DNA from: Chitinophagales bacterium
Lineage (GTDB): Bacteria; Bacteroidota; Bacteroidia; Chitinophagales; Chitinophagaceae
Assembly: GCA_017303395.1 (NCBI GenBank)
Contig: JAFLBN010000003.1
Span: 1-64,000 of the forward strand
Length of the DNA: 64,000 bases
Direction: 5' to 3'
The notes beneath the pieces are model-generated. The model had not been told where the DNA came from. It made no database searches and saw only the letters and a program-made list of their open reading frames with translations. Positions 27,692 through 36,418 of this stretch are shown piece by piece. The stretch's first letter is position 1. Each line of letters begins with the position of its first letter. Position numbers and translations under genes: made by a program.

Positions 27692-27725
27692 CACTATTTC
27701 AAAAACACTTCTGATAACTTTTTGT

Positions 27726-28142
27726 TTACCTGATAGGTACTGTAGTGTTCATTTCTAACCAGAAACCACCATCGTACAGGAACGCAATGATGAACCATAT
27801 AAACAGGAACAAAGGAACTAGTACTGTAATCATGAAGCTCTTAACCTCATCGCCAAGGTGCATGAATACAGATACGATATAGCCTGCTTTCAGGATAGTA
27901 AGAGCCAGAAAGAAGAAATTAACAACACCTCGTGGCATAGATGCACTAAAGAACATACCTACTACTACCTCTACAATAGTGATAGCCAACAGAATCCAGA
28001 ATACTTTCCAGATACGGCCTATTTGTTTTTTGCTATCTGCAGAGTTGATATCTGTGTGGTGTGACATTACACCTGAATACAACTTAGACTGATCGCCTTC
28101 GTACAGATGTTGAATATTATCGCTAGAATGATGAGCTGACAT
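27726..28142 (-). CDS. Cytochrome c oxidase subunit IV family protein
   Basis: The 138-residue protein has a soluble N terminus (about 1-43) with several histidines and three hydrophobic helices (about 45-66, 73-95 and 102-123), matching the small caa3-type subunit IV. It lies 42 bases after the subunit III gene and 34 bases before the SCO gene on the same strand. Confidence 0.88.
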   Translation of the reverse strand: MSAHHSSDNIQHLYEGDQSKLYSGVMSHHTDINSADSKKQIGRIWKVFWILLAITIVEVVVGMFFSASMPRGVVNFFFLALTILKAGYIVSVFMHLGDEVKSFMITVLVPLFLFIWFIIAFLYDGGFWLEMNTTVPIR

Positions 28143-28184
28143 TATAATAAGTTTTTTGTAGTTGTGATTAAATTCAGTTTAAGA

Positions 28185-28922
28185 TTACAACAGGTAGAAA
28201 CAAGTAAATACGAATACCCATACCAGATCTACAAAGTGCCAGTAAAGACCTACTTTCTCGATCATTTCGTAGTGACCGCGCTTGTCATATGTACCATTAA
28301 CTGTATTAATCAAAGCCATAATCAGCAACACAACACCACTCGCTACGTGACCACCGTGGAAACCTGTGATAGTAAAGAAGAAGTTGTAGAAACTATGCGA
28401 AGCTTCAAGCGCTGCACCAGCATTTGCAGCTGTTATTGTACCGTGTTTGAAGAAATGCTCAAATTTATCAAGTGGCGTATTAGGATCTGTAAAAGTACCC
28501 CACAAGCCACCTGTGTTATGTGCAAGGTGGGTCCACTCCCAAGCCTGACAGCTAAGGAACGCGATACCACCAACTATAGTCCACAACAACCATTTAATAA
28601 CACCCTGACGATCGCCATAGTGACCGCAGTGTACTGCCAATACCATTGTTACAGAACTCATGATGAGTATGAACGTCATCAAGCTCACAAACAATAAAGG
28701 TAAGTTTGCATGCCCCATGAACGGGAATGCGTGGAATACACTGTTGGCATCCGGCCATACCTCACTGAAGAAGCGTTTAGTACCGTAAGAGATAAGGAAT
28801 GCACTAAAAGTAAAAGCATCGGAAAGCAGGAAGAACCACATCATCATTTTTCCGTAGCTCACGTTGAACGGTGAACGTCCGCCGCCCCATACTTTTGTTT
28901 CTGCTGTTGTAGCTTGTGACAT
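28185..28922 (-). CDS. Heme-copper oxidase subunit III
   Basis: The 245-residue protein is a core subunit of the respiratory cytochrome c oxidase. It has five to seven hydrophobic segments, and the family motifs HGGHVASGV and YWHFVDLVWVFVF near the C terminus. A shorter subunit III-type protein lies just upstream (28986-29555). The catalytic subunits I and II are not in the window. Confidence 0.92.
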   Translation of the reverse strand: MSQATTAETKVWGGGRSPFNVSYGKMMMWFFLLSDAFTFSAFLISYGTKRFFSEVWPDANSVFHAFPFMGHANLPLLFVSLMTFILIMSSVTMVLAVHCGHYGDRQGVIKWLLWTIVGGIAFLSCQAWEWTHLAHNTGGLWGTFTDPNTPLDKFEHFFKHGTITAANAGAALEASHSFYNFFFTITGFHGGHVASGVVLLIMALINTVNGTYDKRGHYEMIEKVGLYWHFVDLVWVFVFTCFYLL

Positions 28923-28985
28923 AGATTGACTTAATTTCTAATTTAATTGGTTAGTTGTGAATTGAGCGCAAATTTCGAAACAATT

Positions 28986-29555
28986 TTATTGATTTGCCAG
29001 AAAGAACACAAATAAATAAATCCACAATACATCGACAAAATGCCAGTATGCACCTGCAATTTCTAAAGATGTAGCGTTATATATCTTTACTTTAGTCCTA
29101 AAGGCGCGGAAAAATACAATAATTAATGCAATTATTCCACCCAAAATATGCAATAAGTGTAGGCCTGCTATAATGAAGAGGAAAGATTCGCTCGGGTTAC
29201 CATCTACTCTTATATTTTCAGCATACAAAGCTTTGAAACCCATATACTGCAAAACCGCAAACGCACAGCCCAGTAATATAGTGGTAATCATTAAGGTCTT
29301 AAACCTTGACATCTGTCTGTTTTTGAATGATTTAACAGACATTATCATAGTAATACTACTAAGTAATATAACCGCAGTAGAAACCCAAAACAGAAAAGGA
29401 AGATGGTAAGTAACCCAGTTGCCCTGTGCCTTTCGCACTATATAGGCACTTGTCAGTCCTGCAAACATCATTATAATGCTGCCCATTGCTATCCACAAAG
29501 CAAACTTGTGTGGGTGAATCTTTTTCTTATCCGGAGATTGCATAGTTCTTTCCAT
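28986..29555 (-). CDS. Second heme-copper oxidase subunit III-type protein
   Basis: The 189-residue protein has five hydrophobic helices and ends in GAYWHFVDVLWIYLFVF, the same motif as the full subunit III next to it. It resembles the short five-helix subunit III of quinol or caa3 oxidases. ATG 29555 is used; ATG 29543 is also possible. It follows ctaB after 11 bases. Confidence 0.87.
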   Translation of the reverse strand: MERTMQSPDKKKIHPHKFALWIAMGSIIMMFAGLTSAYIVRKAQGNWVTYHLPFLFWVSTAVILLSSITMIMSVKSFKNRQMSRFKTLMITTILLGCAFAVLQYMGFKALYAENIRVDGNPSESFLFIIAGLHLLHILGGIIALIIVFFRAFRTKVKIYNATSLEIAGAYWHFVDVLWIYLFVFFLANQ

Positions 29556-29566
29556 CGTTTTTGCTT

Positions 29567-30466
29567 TTACATCTTATCAAACAACAAAGCAAGCAATACG
29601 GTTGGCAGGTATATAAAAGAGGCAAACATTACTCCTTTTGCCGATTTATAATCATTTTTAATATAAAACCTTACTGACGCTGCAAAATATAGTATACCAC
29701 AAGCCATGCTAACCCACATGCCAATATTACCAGTAATACCGACTACCCTTGGCACAACTGCCAACGGCACCAACACTATGCTGTAGAACATACTTTGCAA
29801 TGCAGTGAAACGAGAACTGCGCTCCTGCGAAGGCAACATGCTGATGCCTGCTTTAATGTATTCATCATAGCCAACCCAGCCAATAGCCCAATAATGTGGG
29901 AATTGCCAGAAAAACTGAATCAGGAACAACGTCCACCCGCCTACACCAAGCCCACCTGTTGCAGCTGCCCAGCCTAACAGTGGAGGCAATGCGCCTGGGA
30001 TAGCCCCTATCAGCACAGCTACAGGATGTACACGCTTCATAGGTGTGTAAGCAAAACCATATAGCATTAATGAAGTGAAACTTAAAAATCCGGTAAGCGG
30101 ATTGAAGAAATAACCAAGTAATAATGCACCACCAATACCTGCTACAGCAGCAATTATCCATGCTTCTGTGATACCCATACGTCCATCAGGCAACGGGCGT
30201 ATCATAGTGCGTTTCATCTGTGCGTCACCATCTTTTTCCAGTATCTGATTGATAGTATTAGCACCACCGGTAACCAAGATACCTCCCAGAAAAAGTATCA
30301 ATACACTACCCCACTCGAAGCTGATGCCCGGAGCAAGTAAATAGCCTATAACACTGGAAAAAACCACCATGAAGCTAAGATTAGGCTTCAGTAACTGACT
30401 GTAATCTTTGACTTTACCGCCCAGCATCATTTGCTTCTTAGCCTTAATAGGTGCTTCCTGAAACAT
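29567..30466 (-). CDS. ctaB: Protoheme IX farnesyltransferase (heme O synthase)
   Basis: The 299-residue UbiA-family prenyltransferase adds a farnesyl group to heme b to make heme O for the oxidase. The allylic diphosphate-binding motif is NQILEKDGDAQMKRT, followed by RPLPDGRM, and about eight membrane helices follow. It is the first gene of the oxidase accessory operon, with a TACCTTTG element 36 bases upstream and a terminator in front of that. No heme A synthase gene is seen here. Confidence 0.93.
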   Translation of the reverse strand: MFQEAPIKAKKQMMLGGKVKDYSQLLKPNLSFMVVFSSVIGYLLAPGISFEWGSVLILFLGGILVTGGANTINQILEKDGDAQMKRTMIRPLPDGRMGITEAWIIAAVAGIGGALLLGYFFNPLTGFLSFTSLMLYGFAYTPMKRVHPVAVLIGAIPGALPPLLGWAAATGGLGVGGWTLFLIQFFWQFPHYWAIGWVGYDEYIKAGISMLPSQERSSRFTALQSMFYSIVLVPLAVVPRVVGITGNIGMWVSMACGILYFAASVRFYIKNDYKSAKGVMFASFIYLPTVLLALLFDKM

Positions 30467-30501
30467 TAAAATTTAACAGTGGCTTAATGAAAAAAGTGGC
30501 A

Positions 30502-30509
30502 CAAAGGTA
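30502..30509 (-). promoter_or_regulatory. Candidate -7 element of the ctaB-cox operon
   Basis: TACCTTTG on the minus strand matches TAnnTTTG. It sits between the terminator at 30515-30544 and ctaB. The -33 box is not clear. Confidence 0.4.
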
Positions 30510-30514
30510 ATGCA

Positions 30515-30544
30515 AAAAGCATCAATGCGTACATTGATGCTTTT
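30515..30544 (-). terminator. Intrinsic terminator of the lemA-TPM operon
   Basis: Perfect 13-base arms (AAAAGCATCAATG and its complement) with a 4-base loop and a T run on the minus strand, 36 bases after the stop of the Gly-rich TPM gene. Confidence 0.88.
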
Positions 30545-30579
30545 ATATTTGAAACAATATTATTAACAATTATACGAGG

Positions 30580-31380
30580 CTACCAACTGCCGCTTGCGCC
30601 ACCTCCACCAAAGCTACCACCGCCAAAACCACCGAAGCCACCACCACTGCTGCTGCCTCCGCCCCAACCGCCTCCGCGAGAACCTCCGAAACCACCACCT
30701 ATCCATGGGCCACTATCCCAACCTCGATAACCTCTGCCACTCATATAAGAACCACCGCCGCCACCGCCTATTTTACTTATAATCCATAGCACTATATATA
30801 CCAAGATTATAAGTATTACTATAACTAAGATGCCGGGCTTGCCTCCCTTTTTAGGTTTTGCATCTGCCGTATATTCACCTTTCGTGGCTGCTATAATAGC
30901 ATCTGCAGCCTTGTCGAAGCCCGCAAAAAAATCGCCGTTTTTAAAATTTGGGACGATTTCATTTCTGATAATACGCCCACAAACTGCATCGGGCAATGCG
31001 CCCTCAAGTCCGTAACCGGTAGATATATTTATTTTCCTATCGTCTTTTGATGCAAATATCAATACCCCATTATCTTTACCTTTCTGACCTACCCCCCATC
31101 TGTTACCTAGTTCTATAGCATATTGTGCTACTTCATACAGCCCTATACTCTTTACCGTAACTACAGTTATCTGGGTTGAAGACGACTGCTCATATTGCAA
31201 AAGTTTGGCTTCCAATTGGTTTGCTTCTTCTGCAGACAGCATTCCGGCAAAATCATTTACCAGCCTCGGCGGGTTGGGCTTTGCAGGAAAATCCTCATCT
31301 GCCGCCCAAGTGTATGTATAAGACATAACACTCAACAGCAATGCAAAAACTATCCTTAAATAAGATTGAATACGAGCCAT
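30580..31380 (-). CDS. TPM-domain membrane protein with Gly-rich tail (YgcG-like)
   Basis: The 266-residue protein has a signal peptide (about 1-27), a TPM domain (about 38-165, with VNDFAGMLS, ITVVTV and GYGLEGALPD motifs), one membrane helix (about 183-203) and a tail made almost only of G, S, F and W that ends in GASGSW. TPM proteins have been linked to membrane-protein turnover such as photosystem II repair in chloroplasts; the bacterial role is unclear. It overlaps the preceding TPM gene by one base and is in an operon with lemA. Confidence 0.88.
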   Translation of the reverse strand: MARIQSYLRIVFALLLSVMSYTYTWAADEDFPAKPNPPRLVNDFAGMLSAEEANQLEAKLLQYEQSSSTQITVVTVKSIGLYEVAQYAIELGNRWGVGQKGKDNGVLIFASKDDRKINISTGYGLEGALPDAVCGRIIRNEIVPNFKNGDFFAGFDKAADAIIAATKGEYTADAKPKKGGKPGILVIVILIILVYIVLWIISKIGGGGGGSYMSGRGYRGWDSGPWIGGGFGGSRGGGWGGGSSSGGGFGGFGGGSFGGGGASGSW

Positions 31381-31838
31381 TATTTTCCAAATACAATTTC
31401 GTCGGGCAGTTCATTTCTTGTTATTGCAGGGTCGTAAGGGAAATGAGAAGCCATAGCGTTGCCCAATTCTTTTACACAATTAGCTAGCCCTGTAGCTACC
31501 TCACCTGCCTGCAAATGGCCTTTCAGCTTTTCTGCAGCTGCTTGCCAGAATGCAGCCCCACCAGCCCTTTCATATATCTCCTTGTCGCCCGCTATAGCAT
31601 ACTTACGATCTTCTGTAGCAAGATATACCAGTACTGCATTACGTTTTTCAGTAGCCGTCATACCCAGTTTTTCAAAAAGCTCCACAGCTCTTCCCATGGC
31701 ATCAGCTTTATTGCATTTGCTTTCAACAAATACACGCAGCTCTCCTGTTGTACGGCTTTCGGCCTCCCGGATACAAGCCACTACCTGCTCCTGCTCGGCA
31801 GAAGAAAGTAGCGGCTTCTTTTTTGAGAAAGGAAACAT
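31380..31838 (-). CDS. Short TPM-domain protein
   Basis: The 152-residue protein has no signal peptide. It carries a TPM domain with the EAESRTTGELRVFVE and VLVYLA motifs and no membrane helix, so it should be cytoplasmic. It lies 6 bases after lemA and overlaps the next TPM gene by one base, a conserved arrangement in Bacteroidota. Confidence 0.85.
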   Translation of the reverse strand: MFPFSKKKPLLSSAEQEQVVACIREAESRTTGELRVFVESKCNKADAMGRAVELFEKLGMTATEKRNAVLVYLATEDRKYAIAGDKEIYERAGGAAFWQAAAEKLKGHLQAGEVATGLANCVKELGNAMASHFPYDPAITRNELPDEIVFGK

Positions 31839-31844
31839 CTTTAT

Positions 31845-32435
31845 TTAGAATTGTACAGATGGTGCTTTTTGTGCAGCAGCATCCGCTTCAAACATACCTT
31901 TTGTACTAAAGCCTAGCATACCTGCGAACATATTGTTCGGGAATACACGCATTTTAGTATTGTAGTCCTGTACCGCATCATTAAAGTTTTTGCGCGCCAC
32001 AGTAATACGGTTTTCTGTACCCTCCAGTTGATCTTGCAATGCAAGGAAGTTCTGGTTTGCTTTCAATTCAGGATAAGCCTCAGATACTACCATCAGTCTC
32101 CCCAATGCCTGGCTTAGTTCGCCTTGTGCATTTTGGAACTCACGCAGTTTTTCAGGTGTCAGATTATCAGGATTTACCTGTATAGATGTAGCTTTTGCAC
32201 GTGCATTAATTACATCCGTCAGTGTTTTCTGTTCAAAGTTAGCAGCGCCTTTTACAGTGTTTACCAGATTTGGAATCAGGTCTGCACGGCGTTGATATTG
32301 GTTTTGTACTTCAGCCCATTTGCTTTTAGCATTTTCATCGAGCGTTACCAACGATTTCTGAATGTTGCATGCCTGGCAGCCACCTATCAGCAATATGCCC
32401 AGCAATACGACTAATACAATTGAACCTTTTTTCAT
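31845..32435 (-). CDS. lemA: LemA family lipoprotein/membrane protein
   Basis: From ATG 32435 the protein has 196 residues. A hydrophobic N terminus (about 4-16) ends in GGCQAC, which may be a lipobox, and the rest is long helices with the LemA signature RRADLIPNLVNTVKG and NARAKA. LemA proteins are membrane-tethered helical bundles of unclear role, often next to TPM genes. Ten extra upstream codons are open but the ATG with the hydrophobic start is preferred and fits the promoter at 32454-32486. Confidence 0.9.
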   Translation of the reverse strand: MKKGSIVLVVLLGILLIGGCQACNIQKSLVTLDENAKSKWAEVQNQYQRRADLIPNLVNTVKGAANFEQKTLTDVINARAKATSIQVNPDNLTPEKLREFQNAQGELSQALGRLMVVSEAYPELKANQNFLALQDQLEGTENRITVARKNFNDAVQDYNTKMRVFPNNMFAGMLGFSTKGMFEADAAAQKAPSVQF

Positions 32436-32453
32436 GTTTTTATCAATTTTAAC

Positions 32454-32486
32454 CAAAAGTAGCATTTACAAATAAATAAATGGCAA
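32454..32486 (-). promoter_or_regulatory. Promoter of the lemA-TPM operon
   Basis: On the minus strand TTG (32486-32484), a 22-base spacer and TACTTTTG (32461-32454) match the Bacteroidota consensus. Transcription would start near the lemA ATG at 32435. Confidence 0.5.
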
Positions 32487-32500
32487 GGCTTTCGGCCATT
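32479..32500 (-). terminator. Weak hairpin after the small outer-membrane protein gene
   Basis: AATGGC and GCCATT form a 6-base stem with a 10-base loop, followed by TTTATTTATTTG on the minus strand. It overlaps the lemA -33 box. Confidence 0.35.
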
Positions 32501-32548
32501 ACCATTTACAGGAAAGTGAATATCAATTTTTCGTCGGTGAATAAAGCA

Positions 32549-33067
32549 CTATCTCAGGTAAAACCTTGCAGATACACCAACTACATTATGATCAAAAAAG
32601 CCTGATTCACTAAGGAAGTTAACTGCAGGCTTTACATCGGCACTAAGACCCAGTGGTATTTTTTTGAATACATACTCAACACCGCCTATGGCGTCTATAC
32701 CGAATATGGCGCGATTATCGTCAATATACCTGCCTTCTTTACTCACATAGCGCCAGCCACGATCCCAAACGCCTGCATGCACGCCACCACCCATAAATAT
32801 CCTCCATGAAGGGTTAGGAAGTATAATATGATAAGTAAGCAGCCCGACAGCATTAAAGCTCGGACCACCCCAGCCACCTGTTATGCCACCTGCATTCAGC
32901 TGTCCTTCAAAAGCAAGATGTTTATCCAGAAACATTTTGGCTACAAAACCACCACCATCTGGTGTAGCGCGGAGCCCCAAACCTACTTTACCGCCTTTTG
33001 CAGATACATTGGTTGCAGCAGAAATGGCTGTTAATACTAATCCGAAAGAAAACAATACCTTTTTCAT
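32549..33067 (-). CDS. Small secreted beta-barrel-like protein
   Basis: The frame is open further upstream, but ATG 33067 starts a clear signal peptide (MKKVLFSFG... ending in VSAKG). The mature part of about 150 residues has alternating hydrophobic strands and ends in an aromatic-rich strand (VVGVSARFYLR), as in outer-membrane beta-barrels. No family is named with confidence. It is divergent from kynU. Confidence 0.75.
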   Translation of the reverse strand: MKKVLFSFGLVLTAISAATNVSAKGGKVGLGLRATPDGGGFVAKMFLDKHLAFEGQLNAGGITGGWGGPSFNAVGLLTYHIILPNPSWRIFMGGGVHAGVWDRGWRYVSKEGRYIDDNRAIFGIDAIGGVEYVFKKIPLGLSADVKPAVNFLSESGFFDHNVVGVSARFYLR

Positions 33068-33171
33068 ACAATCAGTGTTTTGGTTCATTAACCTAAACAC
33101 AATAATGGAACCAATGTTCCTGATATTGGCCCTATTGCTTTCTTTTTTAAATAAGTTTAACGGGCGAACAC

Positions 33172-33179
33172 TATTTTTG
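33172..33179 (+). promoter_or_regulatory. Candidate -7 element of kynU
   Basis: TATTTTTG, 22 bases before the kynU ATG at 33201, supports that start over the longer open frame. No good -33 TTG is seen. Confidence 0.45.
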
Positions 33180-33200
33180 CTAAAATTTTCAAAAAAGCAC

Positions 33201-34463
33201 ATGCAATCATACGAAGCTACACTGGAGTTTGCCCAATCGATGGATAATACTGATACCCTGTTCCCGTACCGCGAAAGATTCCGCTTTCCGCAGCACGACA
33301 ACAAGGACGTACATTATTTCTGTGGCAACTCTTTGGGCTTGCAACCTAAAAGTGTTAGCTACCTGATGCAACAAGAGTTGGAAGACTGGGCACGGTATGG
33401 TGTGGAAGGCCATTTTCAGGCTCGCAATCCGTGGTTTTCGTACCATCACATCTTTAGCGATAGGCTGGCAAAAATAGTTGGCGCTAAAAAAGATGAAGTA
33501 GTAGCTTCTAATACATTGACCGTCAACCTGCACCTGCTGATGATATCTTTTTATCGTCCGGAGGGTAAGCGTTACAAAATAATTATGGAAGCAGGAGCCT
33601 TCCCATCAGACCAATATGCTGTGGAAACACAAGTGCGTATGCATGGTTATGAACCTGAAGATGCCATCATAGAGCTGGCACCAAAAGAAGGTGCCCATAT
33701 AATAGAGGAAGATGATATCGTTAAAGCCATTGAAGATGCAGGAGATTCTCTGGCATTGGTAATGATGGGTGGTGTAAACTACTACACAGGTCAGCTCTTC
33801 GATATGAAGCGTATAACTGAAGCCGCACATAAAGTGGGTGCATATGCTGGCTATGATCTGGCACACGCAGTAGGTAATGTACCCCTGCACCTGCACGACT
33901 GGACGGTAGACTTTGCGTGTTGGTGTTCTTACAAATACCTAAATTCAGGCCCAGGTGGTGTTGGTGGTATATTTGTACACGAGCATCACTATGGTAATCC
34001 TAAAATATTCCGACTTGGTGGCTGGTGGGGCAATGATGAAAAAGACCGCTTCAAAATGAAGAAAGGCTTTATACCTCAAAACAATGCAGGCAGCTGGCAA
34101 ATGAGCAATGCACCAATATTTAACATGGTAGCTCACAACGCATCGCTTGATATATATGATAAAGCGGGCATGATAGCCCTTCGTGAAAAGAGCCTGAAAA
34201 TGACTGGGTATCTTGAATGGCTGCTGAAACAAATAACACACCTGCCGTTTGTTATCATCACTCCTTCTCACCCAACACGCAGAGGTTGTCAATTATCATT
34301 ATTGTTTAGCGACAAAGGCCGTGAAGTATTTGATGCACTTACAGCCAATGGTGTAGTAGCAGACTGGCGCGAACCAAACGTGATACGCATAGCACCTGTG
34401 CCACTTTACAACACATTTGAAGACTGTTATCGTTTTTACGAGATTTTGATGGGAATAAAATAA
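33201..34463 (+). CDS. kynU: Kynureninase
   Basis: The 420-residue PLP enzyme cleaves kynurenine or 3-hydroxykynurenine to (hydroxy)anthranilate and alanine in tryptophan breakdown and NAD synthesis. CGNSLGLQP lies near 41-49, the PLP-binding aspartate in YDLAHAVGN (near 218), and the Schiff-base lysine is K245 in SYKYLNSGPGG. The frame is open to 32883 upstream, but that part overlaps the divergent gene and ATG 33201 gives the family length. No other kynurenine-pathway gene is visible. ribF follows 22 bases downstream. Confidence 0.95.
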   Translation: MQSYEATLEFAQSMDNTDTLFPYRERFRFPQHDNKDVHYFCGNSLGLQPKSVSYLMQQELEDWARYGVEGHFQARNPWFSYHHIFSDRLAKIVGAKKDEVVASNTLTVNLHLLMISFYRPEGKRYKIIMEAGAFPSDQYAVETQVRMHGYEPEDAIIELAPKEGAHIIEEDDIVKAIEDAGDSLALVMMGGVNYYTGQLFDMKRITEAAHKVGAYAGYDLAHAVGNVPLHLHDWTVDFACWCSYKYLNSGPGGVGGIFVHEHHYGNPKIFRLGGWWGNDEKDRFKMKKGFIPQNNAGSWQMSNAPIFNMVAHNASLDIYDKAGMIALREKSLKMTGYLEWLLKQITHLPFVIITPSHPTRRGCQLSLLFSDKGREVFDALTANGVVADWREPNVIRIAPVPLYNTFEDCYRFYEILMGIK

Positions 34464-34485
34464 TGCGCTACATTGCGCAACGGGC

Positions 34486-35418
34486 ATGGCAGTATTTTAC
34501 AACACAGACGAGCTAAAGAGTTTCAATAACGCAGTTATTACTATCGGTACTTTCGACGGGGTTCACCTTGGTCATCTTACCATATTACAACAAGTAGTGG
34601 CACATGCCAAAGAACTTGGTGGTGAAAGCATTGTACTAACTTTTGAACCACACCCTCGTAAGTTGTTATTTCCCGATCAGCCAATCAAAATCATCACACC
34701 GCTTGAAGAAAAAATAAAGCTAATAACACAGGCAGGAATAGACCATGTATTTGTTGTACCATTTACACCTTCTTTTGCAGCACTGTCTGCTGAAGCGTAT
34801 GTAAAGGATTTTCTTGTAAAACACCTGCAACCCAAAGGGATTGTAATTGGTTATGATCATCAGTTTGGCCACGACCGCGCTGGCAATATAAAGCTGTTGC
34901 AGGCTTACGAAAATGAACTTGGCTTTAAAGTATATGAAATACCTGCTAAGCAAATAGAAGATGCCGCAGTAAGCTCAACAAAAATCCGCAACTCGCTCGC
35001 AGCAGGCAATGTAACCGATGCAAACAAAATGCTCGGCAGACAATACACCCTAAAAGGAACTGTCGTATCGGGTACTCAATTGGGCAGAACACTTGGCTTC
35101 CCAACAGCGAATGTAAAACCCACGGATGCCGAGCAAATAATTCCGGGCAATGGTGTGTATGCTATAAAAGCTATCGTAGGCGCTGAAACATTTTACGGGA
35201 TGATGAATATCGGCATCCGCCCGACAGTGAGTAATGAACTTAGCCTACATATCGAAGCACATTTGTTCGATTTCAACAAAGACATCTACAATCAAGAGAT
35301 AGAAATAGTGTTTGCAGAACGCCTGCGCGATGAACAACGCTTCCCATCTTTAGATGCACTGAAAGAACAATTGGGCAACGATGCCATTCATGCTAAAAGA
35401 GCATTAGGCATATTGTAG
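34486..35418 (+). CDS. ribF: Bifunctional riboflavin kinase/FAD synthetase
   Basis: The 310-residue enzyme makes FMN and then FAD. The N-terminal FAD synthetase domain has the GTFDGVHLGH nucleotidyltransferase motif (about 22-31) and GYDHQFGHDR; the C-terminal flavokinase domain (about 180-310) has GRTLGFPTAN and GVYA motifs. Length is typical. It follows kynU after 22 bases and its 3' end overlaps holA by 15 bases in convergent orientation. Confidence 0.95.
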   Translation: MAVFYNTDELKSFNNAVITIGTFDGVHLGHLTILQQVVAHAKELGGESIVLTFEPHPRKLLFPDQPIKIITPLEEKIKLITQAGIDHVFVVPFTPSFAALSAEAYVKDFLVKHLQPKGIVIGYDHQFGHDRAGNIKLLQAYENELGFKVYEIPAKQIEDAAVSSTKIRNSLAAGNVTDANKMLGRQYTLKGTVVSGTQLGRTLGFPTANVKPTDAEQIIPGNGVYAIKAIVGAETFYGMMNIGIRPTVSNELSLHIEAHLFDFNKDIYNQEIEIVFAERLRDEQRFPSLDALKEQLGNDAIHAKRALGIL

Positions 35419-36417
35419 TGCTTCTAGCCTGCCAACCATTTCTTTCAGCAATTCAGTACCATCTGTATTGCTGTCTATACCTACAGCCTTATTACTGTAT
35501 TCGCCCAGCAACATAAGTGCATGTTCTACTTTAGGCAATTGCCATTTTGCTGCAACAGCCATTATCTCCCTTACTTTAGATGGCCATGTACCCAATGCGG
35601 CAGTTACATCTTTATCAGGTTTGCCATGCAAGAAATGTGCCTGATAAAGACGATTGAATTGATTATAAAATGAGCCAACGATCAGCACCATTGGGGCAAC
35701 CTTAGGATTGGCAATAAAGTATGCCAGCATTCTGTATAGTTTATCCTTATCACCTGTCGTAAGGGCTTCAGGAAACTCAAATACATTGTATTCTCTGCTG
35801 ATACCGATATACTTCTGTATAAGCTCTGCAGTCAATTGTTTTTCATCAGGCACGTTGATACGCACCTTCTCAATTTCATTGGCAATCTTTTGCAAATCAT
35901 TACCAAGATAAGTTGCCAGTATTTGCGACTCCCGCTCCCCTACATGAAAACCAATCTCCATCCCGTAATTCTGTATCCATGTAGGCACCATATCATCTTT
36001 AATCTTGTCAGATGTAAAGTGAATACCCTTATCTTTTGCAAACTTTACCAGCTTACTACGACCATCTGCTTTTTTAAACCTGTGCTCTATTAGGAATATA
36101 GTTGTGGGGGCAGGGTTTTCAAGATAACCTGCAAGCTCAGTCAGCGAGCGCATTTGCGCTGCATCCTTCAATATAACAACCTGCCTTTCTGCAAACATGG
36201 GAAACCTGCGGCATGCATTCACCACATCTGCCCACTCTACATCCTTGCCATACAATACCATCAGGTTGAAATCGCGCTCATGCGGTTCCAATATCTTTTC
36301 TTCAAAGTAATTTGTAATCATATCCAGATAGTATGGTTCTTCACCATCTATCAGGTATACGGGTGCATATTGCTTTGCCTGTAGCGATTGTATCAGTTTC
36401 TTGAATTCTGCCGTCAT
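35404..36417 (-). CDS. holA: DNA polymerase III subunit delta
   Basis: The 337-residue protein is the clamp-loader subunit that opens the sliding clamp. It begins with the family pattern APVYLIDGEEPYYLD (about 18-32), followed by the RRFPMFAERQVVILKDA block and the AAA+-like lid and C-terminal collar domains. It starts 1 base after the exonuclease gene stop on the same strand, so the two share an operon, and overlaps ribF at the 3' end. Confidence 0.93.
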   Translation of the reverse strand: MTAEFKKLIQSLQAKQYAPVYLIDGEEPYYLDMITNYFEEKILEPHERDFNLMVLYGKDVEWADVVNACRRFPMFAERQVVILKDAAQMRSLTELAGYLENPAPTTIFLIEHRFKKADGRSKLVKFAKDKGIHFTSDKIKDDMVPTWIQNYGMEIGFHVGERESQILATYLGNDLQKIANEIEKVRINVPDEKQLTAELIQKYIGISREYNVFEFPEALTTGDKDKLYRMLAYFIANPKVAPMVLIVGSFYNQFNRLYQAHFLHGKPDKDVTAALGTWPSKVREIMAVAAKWQLPKVEHALMLLGEYSNKAVGIDSNTDGTELLKEMVGRLEALQYA

Positions 36418-36418
36418 A

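Noticed and set aside
28164-28697. 177-codon open frame on the plus strand
   Set aside because: It is antisense to oxidase subunit III and shows no family similarity.
32883-33200. N-terminal extension of the kynU frame (106 codons)
   Set aside because: It overlaps the divergent secreted-protein gene, has no kynureninase similarity, and a TATTTTTG element lies between it and ATG 33201.
33068-33304. N-terminal extension of the small barrel protein on the minus strand
   Set aside because: The signal peptide begins at ATG 33067; the upstream part is antisense to kynU.
34464-34485. Small hairpin with TGCGC/GCGCA arms between kynU and ribF
   Set aside because: The stem is only five bases with no T run; the 22-base gap fits an operon instead.
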